A stretch of 38,298 nt of DNA from Bacillales bacterium (GCA_035700025.1 DASSOY010000027.1:1-38298), one strand, 5' to 3'. Shown: positions 8,835 through 17,044, counted from the stretch's first letter. The notes: a model not told the origin generated them from the letters alone. Made by a program: numbers and translations.

Positions 8835-8863
8835 ATTATAGTTGAAAGCGCTTCAATAATCAA
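8835..8863 (-). promoter_or_regulatory. Sigma-A promoter of operon A with embedded cre-like site
   Basis: TTGATT, 17 bp, TATAAT on the minus strand forms a good vegetative promoter for lacI and the following genes. The spacer is filled by the inverted repeat TTGAAGCGCTTTCAA (8842-8856), which differs at one position from the CcpA cre consensus WTGNAANCGNWNNCW. Carbon catabolite repression is therefore likely. An alternative is that this repeat is a second site for the local LacI protein. Confidence 0.75.
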
Positions 8864-8889
8864 TGGTTTTTTCCAAAAAAATTGAAAAA

Positions 8890-8935
8890 GGAGATTCGCC
8901 AGCAGCCAGATCCCTTGCTGCACAGGCAAATCCCC
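8890..8935 (-). terminator. Terminator of the sigma/anti-sigma operon
   Basis: On the minus strand GGGGATTTGCC and GGCGAATCTCC pair over 11 bp with two wobbles, with an inner GCAGC/GCTGC stem. They are followed by TTTTTCAATTTTTTT. The element begins 17 bases after the anti-sigma stop codon. Confidence 0.85.
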
Positions 8936-8951
8936 GCAATTTTATTTACAG

Positions 8952-11030
8952 TTATTTCGTCGACGCTTCCTTCAAAGAAATCAATGATGCCGCAATGTTT
9001 TCAACGTCCGTATGCGAGATCCGTTTCAATGGCGACGAAATGGATATCCACCTCTCTTGGAACAGATCAAGGGCATAATAGGCGCCGTCGGCATTCGACC
9101 TCCGGTACCATTGCGCTTTCCCGCCTTCGATCGCCATTGTCGTGATTCGAGTGCCTTTCCTTCGCACGCCTCCTCTCGGTTCAGGAATTTGCACAGAAAT
9201 TTGGAACGTGTTGAATCGCAGCACAAGAAACGGGCCGCGCGGACCGTAATATTTCGAATCGCTTTTCGCGATGGCAACTCCCGTGAATTCCGTTCCCTTC
9301 GGTACTTCCGTCGGAAGGAACGATGCACCGTCCAAGTCATCAACACCTAGCTGCGCAAGCGTATCGCGAACTTTTGTTTTCTCAGCGTCAGTCAAATAAA
9401 AGTCGATAAAAGCATGCGGCCGATCGTTTTGATAAAACGCTTTGAAACTTGCGCCGTTCTCGGCTTTCTCATCATCGGAGGTAAAAGACTTCGTGAACGC
9501 AACTTCACCTCCAATTTTATAACCGGTAACCGCATTGAAATCGTCACCGACGGAAAACCACAGCGTCTTACCTGAATCGAGAAGCACGCGGTTCGGTTCA
9601 TGTCCATCCACTCGAACTTTCGCAATTTCCGGGCCATAAACGCCGTAAAGAAGTTGCACCGGTCCTTTGCCGGGAACCATGTCAAATGAATGATCGGACG
9701 TCCATCGATGCGCGGAACCTTTCACCCACGTCCAAGTCCCGCCTTTGCGTTCCAAGCGGCCGGCAACCATACGCCGATCTTCGTTCATGTAGAAAATAAA
9801 TGCCGATTCGGGCACATCATTTAAATCGGCATCATACGGTTGTACCGAAACGATTTTCTGAAAACGGACGTCTGCCTTTTGCAGCACCGGCGCAAACGTT
9901 TCGTTCAGTGCCGCCTCCTGCTTCGTTCTGACGAAAGCCGCGGCTTCTTGTTCGCTGTCCGTCCGAAACACGATTTCCCGCGAATTGAAGAATACGTAAT
10001 ACGGTCCCGTTTTCGGAATTTGCAATTTCGGATAAGCCGTTCTAGCTTGCTGCGGAGCCATTTCTGACATTTGCGCAACCACGGGGTTCGGTCCGACTCC
10101 AGTCCGGGTAAAGGAAACCGCCCCGGGCGATTCGTCGACGACGAGCGCCGCCAGCTTACTTGTGCGATCCGACAATAAATTTTTGTAAGGAAAATGGCTT
10201 TCGGCTTGATTATAATGACTTTGCAATAAATCAAGGGCATCCTCCAAGTCACCTGTTCGCAAAACGATGCCGTTCGTATCAAATAACATGTACGTCGGGG
10301 ATTTATCGATGTGCAACTCGGCAAATGCTCTTTGCGCAGCTTTCAATTGCATCGGCCATACCCCGGTAAGCATTTCGTCAAGCACTGCAGGCTTATGTTG
10401 AAAACTTTCGATCGCCTCGTCGCCGATGAGAAGCGCGAAAAATTTCCCTTCCTTATCTGACAATAAGCTCGGATAAGGAAAACGATTTTTCAAAAAGTCG
10501 AGCACTTGTCGTTCATCTCCCGTTTGAAGGACGACGCCTTTTTCGTCAAAGACAAAAAAGTACGGTGCCCGCGGAATGTTCAGTTTCGGATACCCGTGCC
10601 GCGCCGCGTCCAAATTGTTTTCCTGAACACCATCAATAACGTTATCAAGATCGCCGAGATGATTGAACACCGTCGATGAGCCTTTCGTCCCGTTTTTTTT
10701 CACCGAAAGGATATAGTATTGTCCATGTTCGCTGGACAGCAAATCCGGATACGGAAAGGCTGCCCCGCGATGCCCTTCTTGGATGGTTGGATTACGGCTC
10801 TCAGGAGAAATGGACGAGTACACGACGCAGGCAAAAATCAGCAAGGCAGCCGCTGTAGTTAAGACTGGCCTGATCCACGGAGCGAAACGGCGAACGGTTT
10901 TCGGCGACGCAGATTGCCGCTTGCGCTTGATTTTATCGCGAATTTCGCTCTTCGCGCGTTCGCTCAATTCGCCGTCCTGAAAAATGGTCTCATCAAGAAC
11001 CGTTCGCAACTCATTCAATTGATTTTCCAT
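8952..11030 (-). CDS. Large membrane-anchored probable anti-sigma factor with three tandem extracellular modules
   Basis: The 692-residue product has a charged cytoplasmic N terminus (about 1-50, containing ELRTVLDETIF), which resembles the sigma-binding segment of RsiX/RsiM-type anti-sigma factors and lacks the zinc HxxxCxxC motif. One membrane helix follows at about 54-73. Outside the membrane are three repeats of about 90 residues at about 92-183, 184-272 and 280-370. Each begins FPYxxLLS, then has a YPKLxI or similar segment, then a FxxxGxVxxTGD-like hairpin. The hairpin resembles the end of thioredoxin/TlpA folds, but there is no CxxC. A final domain ends SHTDVENIAASLISLKEA, like DUF4367 tails of known anti-sigma factors. 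The ATG overlaps the sigma gene by 20 bp. The anti-sigma role is inferred from context and N terminus. Confidence 0.8.
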   Translation of the reverse strand: MENQLNELRTVLDETIFQDGELSERAKSEIRDKIKRKRQSASPKTVRRFAPWIRPVLTTAAALLIFACVVYSSISPESRNPTIQEGHRGAAFPYPDLLSSEHGQYYILSVKKNGTKGSSTVFNHLGDLDNVIDGVQENNLDAARHGYPKLNIPRAPYFFVFDEKGVVLQTGDERQVLDFLKNRFPYPSLLSDKEGKFFALLIGDEAIESFQHKPAVLDEMLTGVWPMQLKAAQRAFAELHIDKSPTYMLFDTNGIVLRTGDLEDALDLLQSHYNQAESHFPYKNLLSDRTSKLAALVVDESPGAVSFTRTGVGPNPVVAQMSEMAPQQARTAYPKLQIPKTGPYYVFFNSREIVFRTDSEQEAAAFVRTKQEAALNETFAPVLQKADVRFQKIVSVQPYDADLNDVPESAFIFYMNEDRRMVAGRLERKGGTWTWVKGSAHRWTSDHSFDMVPGKGPVQLLYGVYGPEIAKVRVDGHEPNRVLLDSGKTLWFSVGDDFNAVTGYKIGGEVAFTKSFTSDDEKAENGASFKAFYQNDRPHAFIDFYLTDAEKTKVRDTLAQLGVDDLDGASFLPTEVPKGTEFTGVAIAKSDSKYYGPRGPFLVLRFNTFQISVQIPEPRGGVRRKGTRITTMAIEGGKAQWYRRSNADGAYYALDLFQERWISISSPLKRISHTDVENIAASLISLKEASTK

Positions 11031-11595
11031 GGCACCCGTCCTCCTCGTACATTTTTTTCAGCAGTGCGCGTGCGCGCCGCAGCCGGGTTCGCACCGTATT
11101 CGCTTTCGTTTTCAACGATTCCGCCACTTCCTCGGTTTTCAACCCGGAATAATAATGCAAGATGATGACCTCTTTATACTTCAACGGCAAAGCCATAACC
11201 TTTTCCGCCAATTTCCGGTTTTCATCGGCTTTTACCGTTTCCCGCTCCGGCAAAGCGTCGGCACTCGCCAACTCCTGTTCAAATGCCGGTTTACCAAGGT
11301 GTATATGACGGAACGGCCACGATTTCAGCCAATCTTTACATCGATTCACGGTAATCCGGAATAACCACGTTTTGAACGTGGAATCGCCGCGAAAGTCGTT
11401 TAAGTTTTCATAACAGGCAATGAAAACGTCTTGAACGATGTCTTCTGCCTTTTCCCAATCACGGACGTAGGTAAAGGCTAACTTTTTCAAATCGGATCCG
11501 TATTTTTCCATAAGAGCGACAACGACGGTTTCCGAATCGTTCACCTGCCGCCGGTCACACCCTTCCGGAATGGAATTGATCGAGTCTTGATCCAT
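11011..11595 (-). CDS. ECF RNA polymerase sigma factor (SigX/SigM/SigW-like)
   Basis: The 194-residue product has sigma region 2 (LAFTYVRDWEKAEDIVQDVFIACYENL followed by FKTWLFRITVNRCKDWLKS) and region 4 (LPLKYKEVIILHYYSGLKTEEVAESL, then NTVRTRLRRARALLKK), which recognise the -10 and -35 boxes. The frame opens at 11619, but the ATG at 11595 is preferred because GGGGGG lies seven bases upstream, while the first ATG has its only purine run directly against it and would lie almost at the predicted transcription start. The gene overlaps the putative anti-sigma gene by 20 bp, the usual arrangement for co-regulation. A TGAAAC-N17-CGTC box upstream points to autoregulation. Such factors in Bacillus answer to cell-envelope stress; the signal here is unknown. 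Confidence 0.93.
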   Translation of the reverse strand: MDQDSINSIPEGCDRRQVNDSETVVVALMEKYGSDLKKLAFTYVRDWEKAEDIVQDVFIACYENLNDFRGDSTFKTWLFRITVNRCKDWLKSWPFRHIHLGKPAFEQELASADALPERETVKADENRKLAEKVMALPLKYKEVIILHYYSGLKTEEVAESLKTKANTVRTRLRRARALLKKMYEEDGCHGKSIE

Positions 11596-11631
11596 CCCCT
11601 TGCCCCCCGTCCCTTGCATTTCACCCGGTTT

Positions 11632-11658
11632 GACGACACCCGGGACGAAACGGTTTCA
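11632..11658 (-). promoter_or_regulatory. ECF-type autoregulatory promoter of the sigma operon
   Basis: TGAAAC, 17 bp, CGTC on the minus strand matches the consensus shared by Bacillus ECF sigma factors (TGAAAC with CGTC-type -10). The predicted start of transcription is about 30 bases before the ATG at 11595. A second TGAAAC lies directly upstream (11659-11664). Confidence 0.8.
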
Positions 11659-11703
11659 GTTTCACGTAACATTTTTGAAAGATGCTGCCTTTCTTCTCTA
11701 ATC

Positions 11704-11738
11704 TTGGCACAAAAAAAGGGAGCTTTCGACCGAAGAAC
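11704..11738 (-). terminator. Weak terminator-like hairpin after operon B
   Basis: Right after the permease stop codon an imperfect short stem (AGTTcTTC and GAAAGCT) is followed by CCCTTTTTTT. The stem is weak, but its position between the operon B end and the sigma promoter fits a terminator. Confidence 0.45.
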
Positions 11739-12569
11739 TTAAAATTTTCCTCCGGTGAAAGAAATCCCTTTAATGAAAAACTTATTGAAAAACGCATAGA
11801 TGGCGAGAACCGGCAACGTAAAGACCATTGAGGCCGCCATGATTAAGTTCCAGTAACTGTAATGTTGTCCTTTGAATTGATTCAACCCAAGCGGCAACGT
11901 GAACATCTCGTTGTCCGACAAAATGATCAACGGTCTCATGAAGTCATTCCAAATCGCCATGAATACGAAGATCGCTTGAGCGGCAAGCGCAGGTTTCGCC
12001 AGCGGCAAGACAATCCGAAAAAACGTGCCGAACTTGCTCAGTCCGTCCATTTCCGCAGATTCCTCAAGTTCCTTCGGGAAATTCACGAAAAATTGCCGCA
12101 TCATGAAAATAAACGTGGCATTAACCATGACTGGAACAATCATCCCTTGATACGTATTCAACCAGCCGAGTTGCGATAAGATCAAATACAACGGAATCAT
12201 CGTTACTTGAAACGGAATCATCAACACAGCCAACACGGCGTAAAACATCCCTGCCCGCCCGGGGAATCGTAATCGTGCAAGCGCGTAACCGCACATCGAA
12301 TTGAAAATTAAATTTAACAACGTGCCGACGCTGGCAATGAACAAACTGTTGAGAAGCCAACGCGGAAACAACTCTTCTTCGACGAAAATTTTTTCATAGT
12401 TTGAAAGCGTGAATGGATGCGGAATCAAGCTCACAGAGCCGTTGGAAACTTCCGCAAACGTTTTAAACGAGGAAGCGAGCGCCCACAGAAACGGCAAAAG
12501 CGTGACAATGCCGTAACCGATAAGGAAAACGTACAATACATTTTTGCTGCTCATCTTACGCCGATTCAA
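11739..12569 (-). CDS. Carbohydrate ABC transporter permease, MalG type (operon B)
   Basis: The 276-residue membrane protein shows the CUT1 MalG pattern: LPFLWALASSFKTFAEV near the N terminus, several hydrophobic helices, and the EAA loop LEESAEMDGLSKFGTFFRIVLPLAKPA. The start is TTG with AAAGGGGG nine bases upstream; an ATG five codons in has no comparable ribosome site. The gene is the last of operon B and partners the MalF-type permease immediately upstream. The ATPase must come from elsewhere in the genome. Given the amylo-1,6-glucosidase-like gene at the head of the operon, a malto- or branched gluco-oligosaccharide is a reasonable guess for the substrate. Confidence 0.93.
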   Translation of the reverse strand: MNRRKMSSKNVLYVFLIGYGIVTLLPFLWALASSFKTFAEVSNGSVSLIPHPFTLSNYEKIFVEEELFPRWLLNSLFIASVGTLLNLIFNSMCGYALARLRFPGRAGMFYAVLAVLMIPFQVTMIPLYLILSQLGWLNTYQGMIVPVMVNATFIFMMRQFFVNFPKELEESAEMDGLSKFGTFFRIVLPLAKPALAAQAIFVFMAIWNDFMRPLIILSDNEMFTLPLGLNQFKGQHYSYWNLIMAASMVFTLPVLAIYAFFNKFFIKGISFTGGKF

Positions 12570-12608
12570 TTCGAAAGTCCCCCTTTATTGCCTTACTCAT
12601 TCGCGAAA

Positions 12609-13496
12609 TTAAAACACGGACTCTTCCTTGGAGAATTTCCGCTGAAGCACGGTTGCCAGGAAAATGACCAATGCCAGCACAAACGCAATCGCTGCCGCAA
12701 ATCCCATCGTTCCCAGCGATTTGAAAGCATATTGATAAATGAGCAGGACGACGGTCAACGTTGAATTGTTTGGCCCGCCGGATCCGTTTGAGAAAATGTA
12801 CGATTGATCGAACAACTGAAAGGTGCCAATGATACCCATGATAATGACGAAAGAAGTAATCGGTCGCAGCATCGGAACCGTAATATGCATGAATTTCTTC
12901 GCAGGACCCGCACCGTCCAATTCCGCGGCCTCGTAAAGACTATCGGGAATATCTTGCAGCGCGGCAAGATAAATCACCATAAAAAACGGAGCCGTCGACC
13001 AGATGTTCATTATCATAATCGAATACAAAGCGATGTCCGGGTTGCCGATCCAGTTGTACGTGGGCAAACCGACAGAGCTTAACAAATAGTTGATGAGTCC
13101 GTATTTGTTGTACATCCACATAAAAATTAACGTCAACACGGCGGAAGAAGTAAGCGTTGGCAAAAAGAACAGCACCCGAAAAAAGCTTTGCCCCTTCAAG
13201 CCCGTATTCAGCATCGCCGCCAGGAACAGAGCAAGAATCGTTTGGCACGGAACAACGATAGCCACATATTTGGCCGTGTTCAAGAAAGCGATTTTCGTCC
13301 GCGTATCATCGAAAATATTTTCATAGTTCTTCCATCCGGCAAAATCAAAATGGGTGCCGCCGAGCAATTCAACATCGTTGAAAGAAAGAAACAATGCATA
13401 AAAAATCGGGATCAGGATAAAAACAAGAATCGTCAAGGCGGCGGGCAAGACGAACAAGTAACCTTGACCGGCTTCTCTCGCTTTCTTGCTGAACAT
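12609..13496 (-). CDS. Carbohydrate ABC transporter permease, MalF type (operon B)
   Basis: The 295-residue protein has about six membrane helices, the FLPTLTSSAVLTLIFMWMY stretch and the EAA loop LYEAAELDGAGPAKKFMHITVPMLRPI, followed by FQLFDQSYIFSNGSGGPNNSTLT, which are all hallmarks of MalF-type CUT1 permeases. It has the usual length and lacks the extracellular insert seen in the operon A equivalent. The ATG at 13496 is chosen because AGGAGG is seven bases upstream; the ATG two codons earlier lies only one base from that site. It is separated from the binding-protein gene by a stable hairpin. Confidence 0.93.
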   Translation of the reverse strand: MFSKKAREAGQGYLFVLPAALTILVFILIPIFYALFLSFNDVELLGGTHFDFAGWKNYENIFDDTRTKIAFLNTAKYVAIVVPCQTILALFLAAMLNTGLKGQSFFRVLFFLPTLTSSAVLTLIFMWMYNKYGLINYLLSSVGLPTYNWIGNPDIALYSIMIMNIWSTAPFFMVIYLAALQDIPDSLYEAAELDGAGPAKKFMHITVPMLRPITSFVIIMGIIGTFQLFDQSYIFSNGSGGPNNSTLTVVLLIYQYAFKSLGTMGFAAAIAFVLALVIFLATVLQRKFSKEESVF

Positions 13497-13515
13497 GCGC
13501 ATGCCTCCTTTTTAT

Positions 13516-13544
13516 GCGAAGAAGGGGATATTCCCCCTCTTCGC
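13516..13544 (-). other. Stable intercistronic hairpin between binding-protein and permease genes (operon B)
   Basis: GCGAAGA, one mismatch, GGGG, a 5-base loop, CCCC, one mismatch, TCTTCGC pairs across 29 bases, directly behind the binding-protein gene. A short TTTTT-like run (the CATAAAAAGG side) follows, so it may act as a leaky terminator as well as an RNA-stability element. Confidence 0.75.
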
Positions 13545-13552
13545 GTGATGGT

Positions 13553-14839
13553 TTACTTGTTAGCTATCGCTTCGTTCGCCTGTTTCTGTCCTTTCTTCAT
13601 AGCTTTCGCCAACGGCTGCTCGCCGAGAAAAGCGCTCGTAAACATGTTGTTGAAGTTCGTTGTCACAACCGGCAAATTAACACCGTCCTGCCAAACGGTC
13701 GCATACGAAGCACTCTTAACGAAAGGTCCTCGCAAATCGCTGTTTTCATAACCGAGCTCTTTGGCGACCGATTCTCTCGTCGGCAGCGCGATGCCGCCTT
13801 TCGTCCATTTTTTCATACCTTCTTTTCCGGTCAAATACGAAATTAACTTCCAAGCTGCTTCTTTATGTTCCGACGCTTTGTTCATAACGTAAGCAACGGT
13901 AAAAGCCATCGTCGTCTTCTTGCCGTAAAATTTCGGCGGTTCGGCCACCCCGTATTCAAGATCCGGGAATGCCTCTTTGAAATACGGAATGTTCCACGGT
14001 CCTTCAAGCACCATCGCCACTTTGCCTTGCCCGAAAGCGTCACCGGTATTTTGCGTACCGACTTCGGAAGGAACGACTGCGGTTTTATCTTTCAAATGCA
14101 TGTCGACGATCGGCTGCAAGGCGGAAACGACTTTGTCCGAAGCAAAATTGGCCTTTCCGTCTTTAATGATCTCGCCGCCTTTCGCTTCGCCGATGTTATA
14201 CAAGCGGGCCAATTCCGGCGCGACACCGAACCCGTAAATCTTGCCGTTCGTCAATTTCTTGGCGTCCGCCCTCAATTGTTCGAATGTCGTCGGCGGTTCT
14301 TCGATACCGGCTTCCGCAAACATTTTTTTGTTGTAAAACAACGCGAGCGTCGAATAATCTTTTGGAAATCCGTATATCTTTCCGTCGAATTTAAACGCGT
14401 TCAACAGCGGATCCTGAAAATCTTCAATGTCGAAATCATCGGTAACGTATTCATCAAGGGGCTGAATGACGCCTTTTTGAATAAGTGCAGGCGCCTCAAA
14501 TGCGTCCAAGTAAAAAACATCACCAGCTTCTCCCCCGACAAGACGCGTTTTCAATACGTCCATATACTGTTCGGCGATAGCCTCAATTTCCACGTGAATG
14601 TTCGGATTTTGTTCTTCAAAAGCGGCTACGACTTCCTTTAACCGCTTTTGCTCGACCGGATTACTTTGCCAGCCTGTAAGCGTAATCGTCACTTTTCCCT
14701 GGTCGTCGCCGCTGTTTTCTCCTTCTCCGCCGCTTCCGCTTGCGGTTTTGTCCCCGCTGCCGTTGCTGCATCCTGCAAGAGCCAACCCAAAGACAAGCAT
14801 CACTAAACTTAGAATGGCCATGCCTTTCTTTTTGCGCAT
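13553..14839 (-). CDS. Extracellular sugar-binding lipoprotein of ABC transporter (operon B)
   Basis: The 428-residue product starts with a lipoprotein signal peptide, MRKKKGMAILSLVMLVFGLA followed by LAGCSNG, with lipidation expected at Cys24. A Gly/Ser/Glu linker follows, then the family 1 binding fold: VTITLTGWQSNPVEQKRLKE, VFYLDAFEAP, and AFTVAYVMNKASEHKEAAWKLISYL. The ATG at 14839 is preferred: AAAGGGG is nine bases upstream, whereas the ATG three codons earlier touches it. The gene follows the amylo-1,6-glucosidase-like gene with a hairpin in between. The ligand is probably an alpha-glucan oligosaccharide, judged only by that neighbour. Confidence 0.93.
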   Translation of the reverse strand: MRKKKGMAILSLVMLVFGLALAGCSNGSGDKTASGSGGEGENSGDDQGKVTITLTGWQSNPVEQKRLKEVVAAFEEQNPNIHVEIEAIAEQYMDVLKTRLVGGEAGDVFYLDAFEAPALIQKGVIQPLDEYVTDDFDIEDFQDPLLNAFKFDGKIYGFPKDYSTLALFYNKKMFAEAGIEEPPTTFEQLRADAKKLTNGKIYGFGVAPELARLYNIGEAKGGEIIKDGKANFASDKVVSALQPIVDMHLKDKTAVVPSEVGTQNTGDAFGQGKVAMVLEGPWNIPYFKEAFPDLEYGVAEPPKFYGKKTTMAFTVAYVMNKASEHKEAAWKLISYLTGKEGMKKWTKGGIALPTRESVAKELGYENSDLRGPFVKSASYATVWQDGVNLPVVTTNFNNMFTSAFLGEQPLAKAMKKGQKQANEAIANK

Positions 14840-14868
14840 GAAATGCATCCCCTTTCAAAACTTATATT

Positions 14869-14894
14869 TTTAAAGAGAGAGCTCCCTCTTTAAA
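14869..14894. other. Near-perfect palindrome between the glucosidase-like and binding-protein genes
   Basis: TTTAAAGAGGGA and TCTCTCTTTAAA form a 12-bp stem with one wobble around a GC loop in the 62-bp gap. It has no T tract on the minus strand. It may be a second intercistronic RNA element of operon B or a protein site. Confidence 0.5.
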
Positions 14895-14901
14895 CCAATT
14901 C

Positions 14902-17001
14902 CTAGACGTTCACCTGTTGCTCAATCACCACTCGGCATCCGGTCGTATTTCTTTTTACGACAGCGGCCACATCTCCATTAACCCGTTTCACGATGACATC
15001 GAGCTCGCCTTTGCCAATAGAAAGCTTTCGGACGTGCAAGTGATTCATTGACGGCAACAACACAGGCGAAAGATAAATTTCTTGTTGGAGACAATTAGGA
15101 AACAGACCGAGCAACGCCTGAATGAACGAGAGCGGCGTTCCTGCTGCCCACGCTTGCGGCGAGCACGCGGTCGGATAGTTCACGACCCTTTCGCCGTAAC
15201 CGCAAAACAATTCCGGCAAGCGATGATACTCGAACGATTTTGATGCACGTATGAGTCCATCGATGACTTTGACTGCTTCGGCTCGTTGCTCCCGTTTGCT
15301 CATCCCCAATAAAATTAAACTGTTGTCGTGCGGCCAAACGCTGCCGTTGTGATAACTGATCGGATTATAACCGGCCTCGCCTTCGGCCATCGTACGAATG
15401 CCGAACCCGGAAAACATGTTGTCGGAAACGAGCGTTTCGGCAACCTTTTTTGCTTTGTCCGGCTCCAACAGCCCGGACCACAAAAGATGACCCGGATTGG
15501 AAGTAACCGTTTCTACTTGCTGTTTGTCCCGATCCAAGGCAATCGCGTAAAATCCGCGATCGTTCATCCAGAACTTTTCTTCAAACGTCCGTTTCAATGC
15601 TGCGGCTTGTCGGCGCAGCGATTGCGCCGCCCGTTGGTCGCTCAACTTTTCGTAAATATCCGCGATTCCTTGTTTCGCTTGGTAAACATATCCTTGCACT
15701 TCTGCCAGAGCGATCGGCGAATCGGCATAAGAGCCGTTTCGATGTACGATGGAATCCCCGGAGTCTTTCCATCCTTGATTGGAAATGCCGTTTTCGGATT
15801 GTTGATGGTATTCAACAAGACCATCCCCGTCGCGATCCCCGTATTCGTCGATCCATTTTAAAGCGGCATCGACATGACTGCGGAGCTCCTGAAACAGGCG
15901 GAGATCGCCGGTCCAACGAACGTATTCGATTAACAAGATTAAAAATAACGGTGTCGAATCGACGGAACCGTAATAAGGGGTGAACGGAATCTGATTCGTG
16001 TTCGCCAATTCCCCGAAACGAATTTCGTGCATGATTTTCCCCGGTTGCTCATCCCGCCACGCGTCCACTTTTGTGCCTTGAAAAGCGGCCATCGTTTTCA
16101 AAGTGCCTTTGGCCACTTCCGGCTGGAAAGGAAGCGCTTGCAAAGCGGCGATCAAGCTGTCTCTGCCAAAAGGAACGCCGAACCAAGGCAATCCGGCGAC
16201 CGGAAACGTGCCGTATCCGAGATCGGTCAGCAAAACCCGAAAGTCATCGATTCCCCGCTCTACCAATGATCTTAATGCCGCATGATCGGTTTCAATTTCC
16301 GCCGCATTCATACGCCATTGCTTGTAAGATGCTTGCAGTCGATCCAATGCCTTTTCTCTCGCCTCTGGTTCGGGTTCGGCACCGTCGATCATCGGCATAA
16401 CGCGAAAGGTGATGGTTCGTTCTTGCAAATGATACAGCGATAAGCGGAAGCGGATGTTTCCGTCCTCACACACGACAGCACCGTTATCCCCCCAATCGAT
16501 TTTCGTAGCGCGCTTAATACCGTCTGTGCCTTTGTAGCGGAACGTAAACGTGTTATTATCAAACGTCGGACGTAACTTTTGGCCGGTTTTTGCTTTTTGC
16601 AGTCCGCGAATGATGAACATGTCGAGAAAGTCAGCGTCGATTTGCACGCTCAATTCAAATTCAGCCGACCGTGGATGATAGTTTTTCACGCTGATCGTTT
16701 CGTACAATATCCCGCCGTAGATGAAACGCTGCCGTTCGATTTCAAGTGACTCACGCGGAAGTGAGAGACTGCCGTCTCGTTCCAATTCAGGATTCGTCAG
16801 CATTATTGAAGCCGCATAATTTTCATCTGCTTTGGAAAACAGCAAGTTCGGCTCCTGGCCGTTGATTTTCAAATCAAATTGGCTCAAATACCTCGTATCT
16901 TTCGTGTACAACCCGAGTCCGTAATCATGGTTTTTCGGAATGTTCCCTTTCGCATCCGTAACGAGAAACAGATCATTCTCTTTAATCACGCGATAATCCA
17001 T
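14902..17001 (-). CDS. Amylo-alpha-1,6-glucosidase / glycogen-debranching-like enzyme
   Basis: The 699-residue product has two parts. The N-terminal beta domain (about 1-215; FLVTDAKGNIP, GLYTKDTRYLSQFDLKINGQ) matches the glycogen-debranching N-terminal family. The (alpha/alpha)6 catalytic barrel (about 245-690; FPVAGLPWFGVPFGRDSLIA, GWKDSGDSIVHRNG, YNPISYHNGSVWPHDNSL) matches GH63/GH133-like glucosidases. Asp in GWKDSGDS is a likely catalytic acid. There is no signal peptide, so imported oligosaccharides would be cleaved in the cytosol. The ATG follows CGGGAGGG. It is the first metabolic gene of operon B, behind its own LacI repressor and a perfect operator. Many bacterial members are untested and true specificity may be a branched or unusual alpha-glucoside. 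Confidence 0.85.
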   Translation of the reverse strand: MDYRVIKENDLFLVTDAKGNIPKNHDYGLGLYTKDTRYLSQFDLKINGQEPNLLFSKADENYAASIMLTNPELERDGSLSLPRESLEIERQRFIYGGILYETISVKNYHPRSAEFELSVQIDADFLDMFIIRGLQKAKTGQKLRPTFDNNTFTFRYKGTDGIKRATKIDWGDNGAVVCEDGNIRFRLSLYHLQERTITFRVMPMIDGAEPEPEAREKALDRLQASYKQWRMNAAEIETDHAALRSLVERGIDDFRVLLTDLGYGTFPVAGLPWFGVPFGRDSLIAALQALPFQPEVAKGTLKTMAAFQGTKVDAWRDEQPGKIMHEIRFGELANTNQIPFTPYYGSVDSTPLFLILLIEYVRWTGDLRLFQELRSHVDAALKWIDEYGDRDGDGLVEYHQQSENGISNQGWKDSGDSIVHRNGSYADSPIALAEVQGYVYQAKQGIADIYEKLSDQRAAQSLRRQAAALKRTFEEKFWMNDRGFYAIALDRDKQQVETVTSNPGHLLWSGLLEPDKAKKVAETLVSDNMFSGFGIRTMAEGEAGYNPISYHNGSVWPHDNSLILLGMSKREQRAEAVKVIDGLIRASKSFEYHRLPELFCGYGERVVNYPTACSPQAWAAGTPLSFIQALLGLFPNCLQQEIYLSPVLLPSMNHLHVRKLSIGKGELDVIVKRVNGDVAAVVKRNTTGCRVVIEQQVNV

Positions 17002-17028
17002 CGATTCCCTCCCGAGCCATTTTTATCT

Positions 17029-17044
17029 TCCGAAACGTTTCGGA
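17029..17044. promoter_or_regulatory. Palindromic LacI-type operator in front of the glucosidase-like gene
   Basis: TCCGAAACGTTTCGGA is a perfect 16-bp palindrome in the 74-bp gap between lacI and the glucosidase-like gene. A near copy stands before lacI. A possible weak promoter (TTGACG overlapping the lacI stop, TATTTT 15 bp on) is just upstream, so a second repressed start or a roadblock is likely here. Confidence 0.8.
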
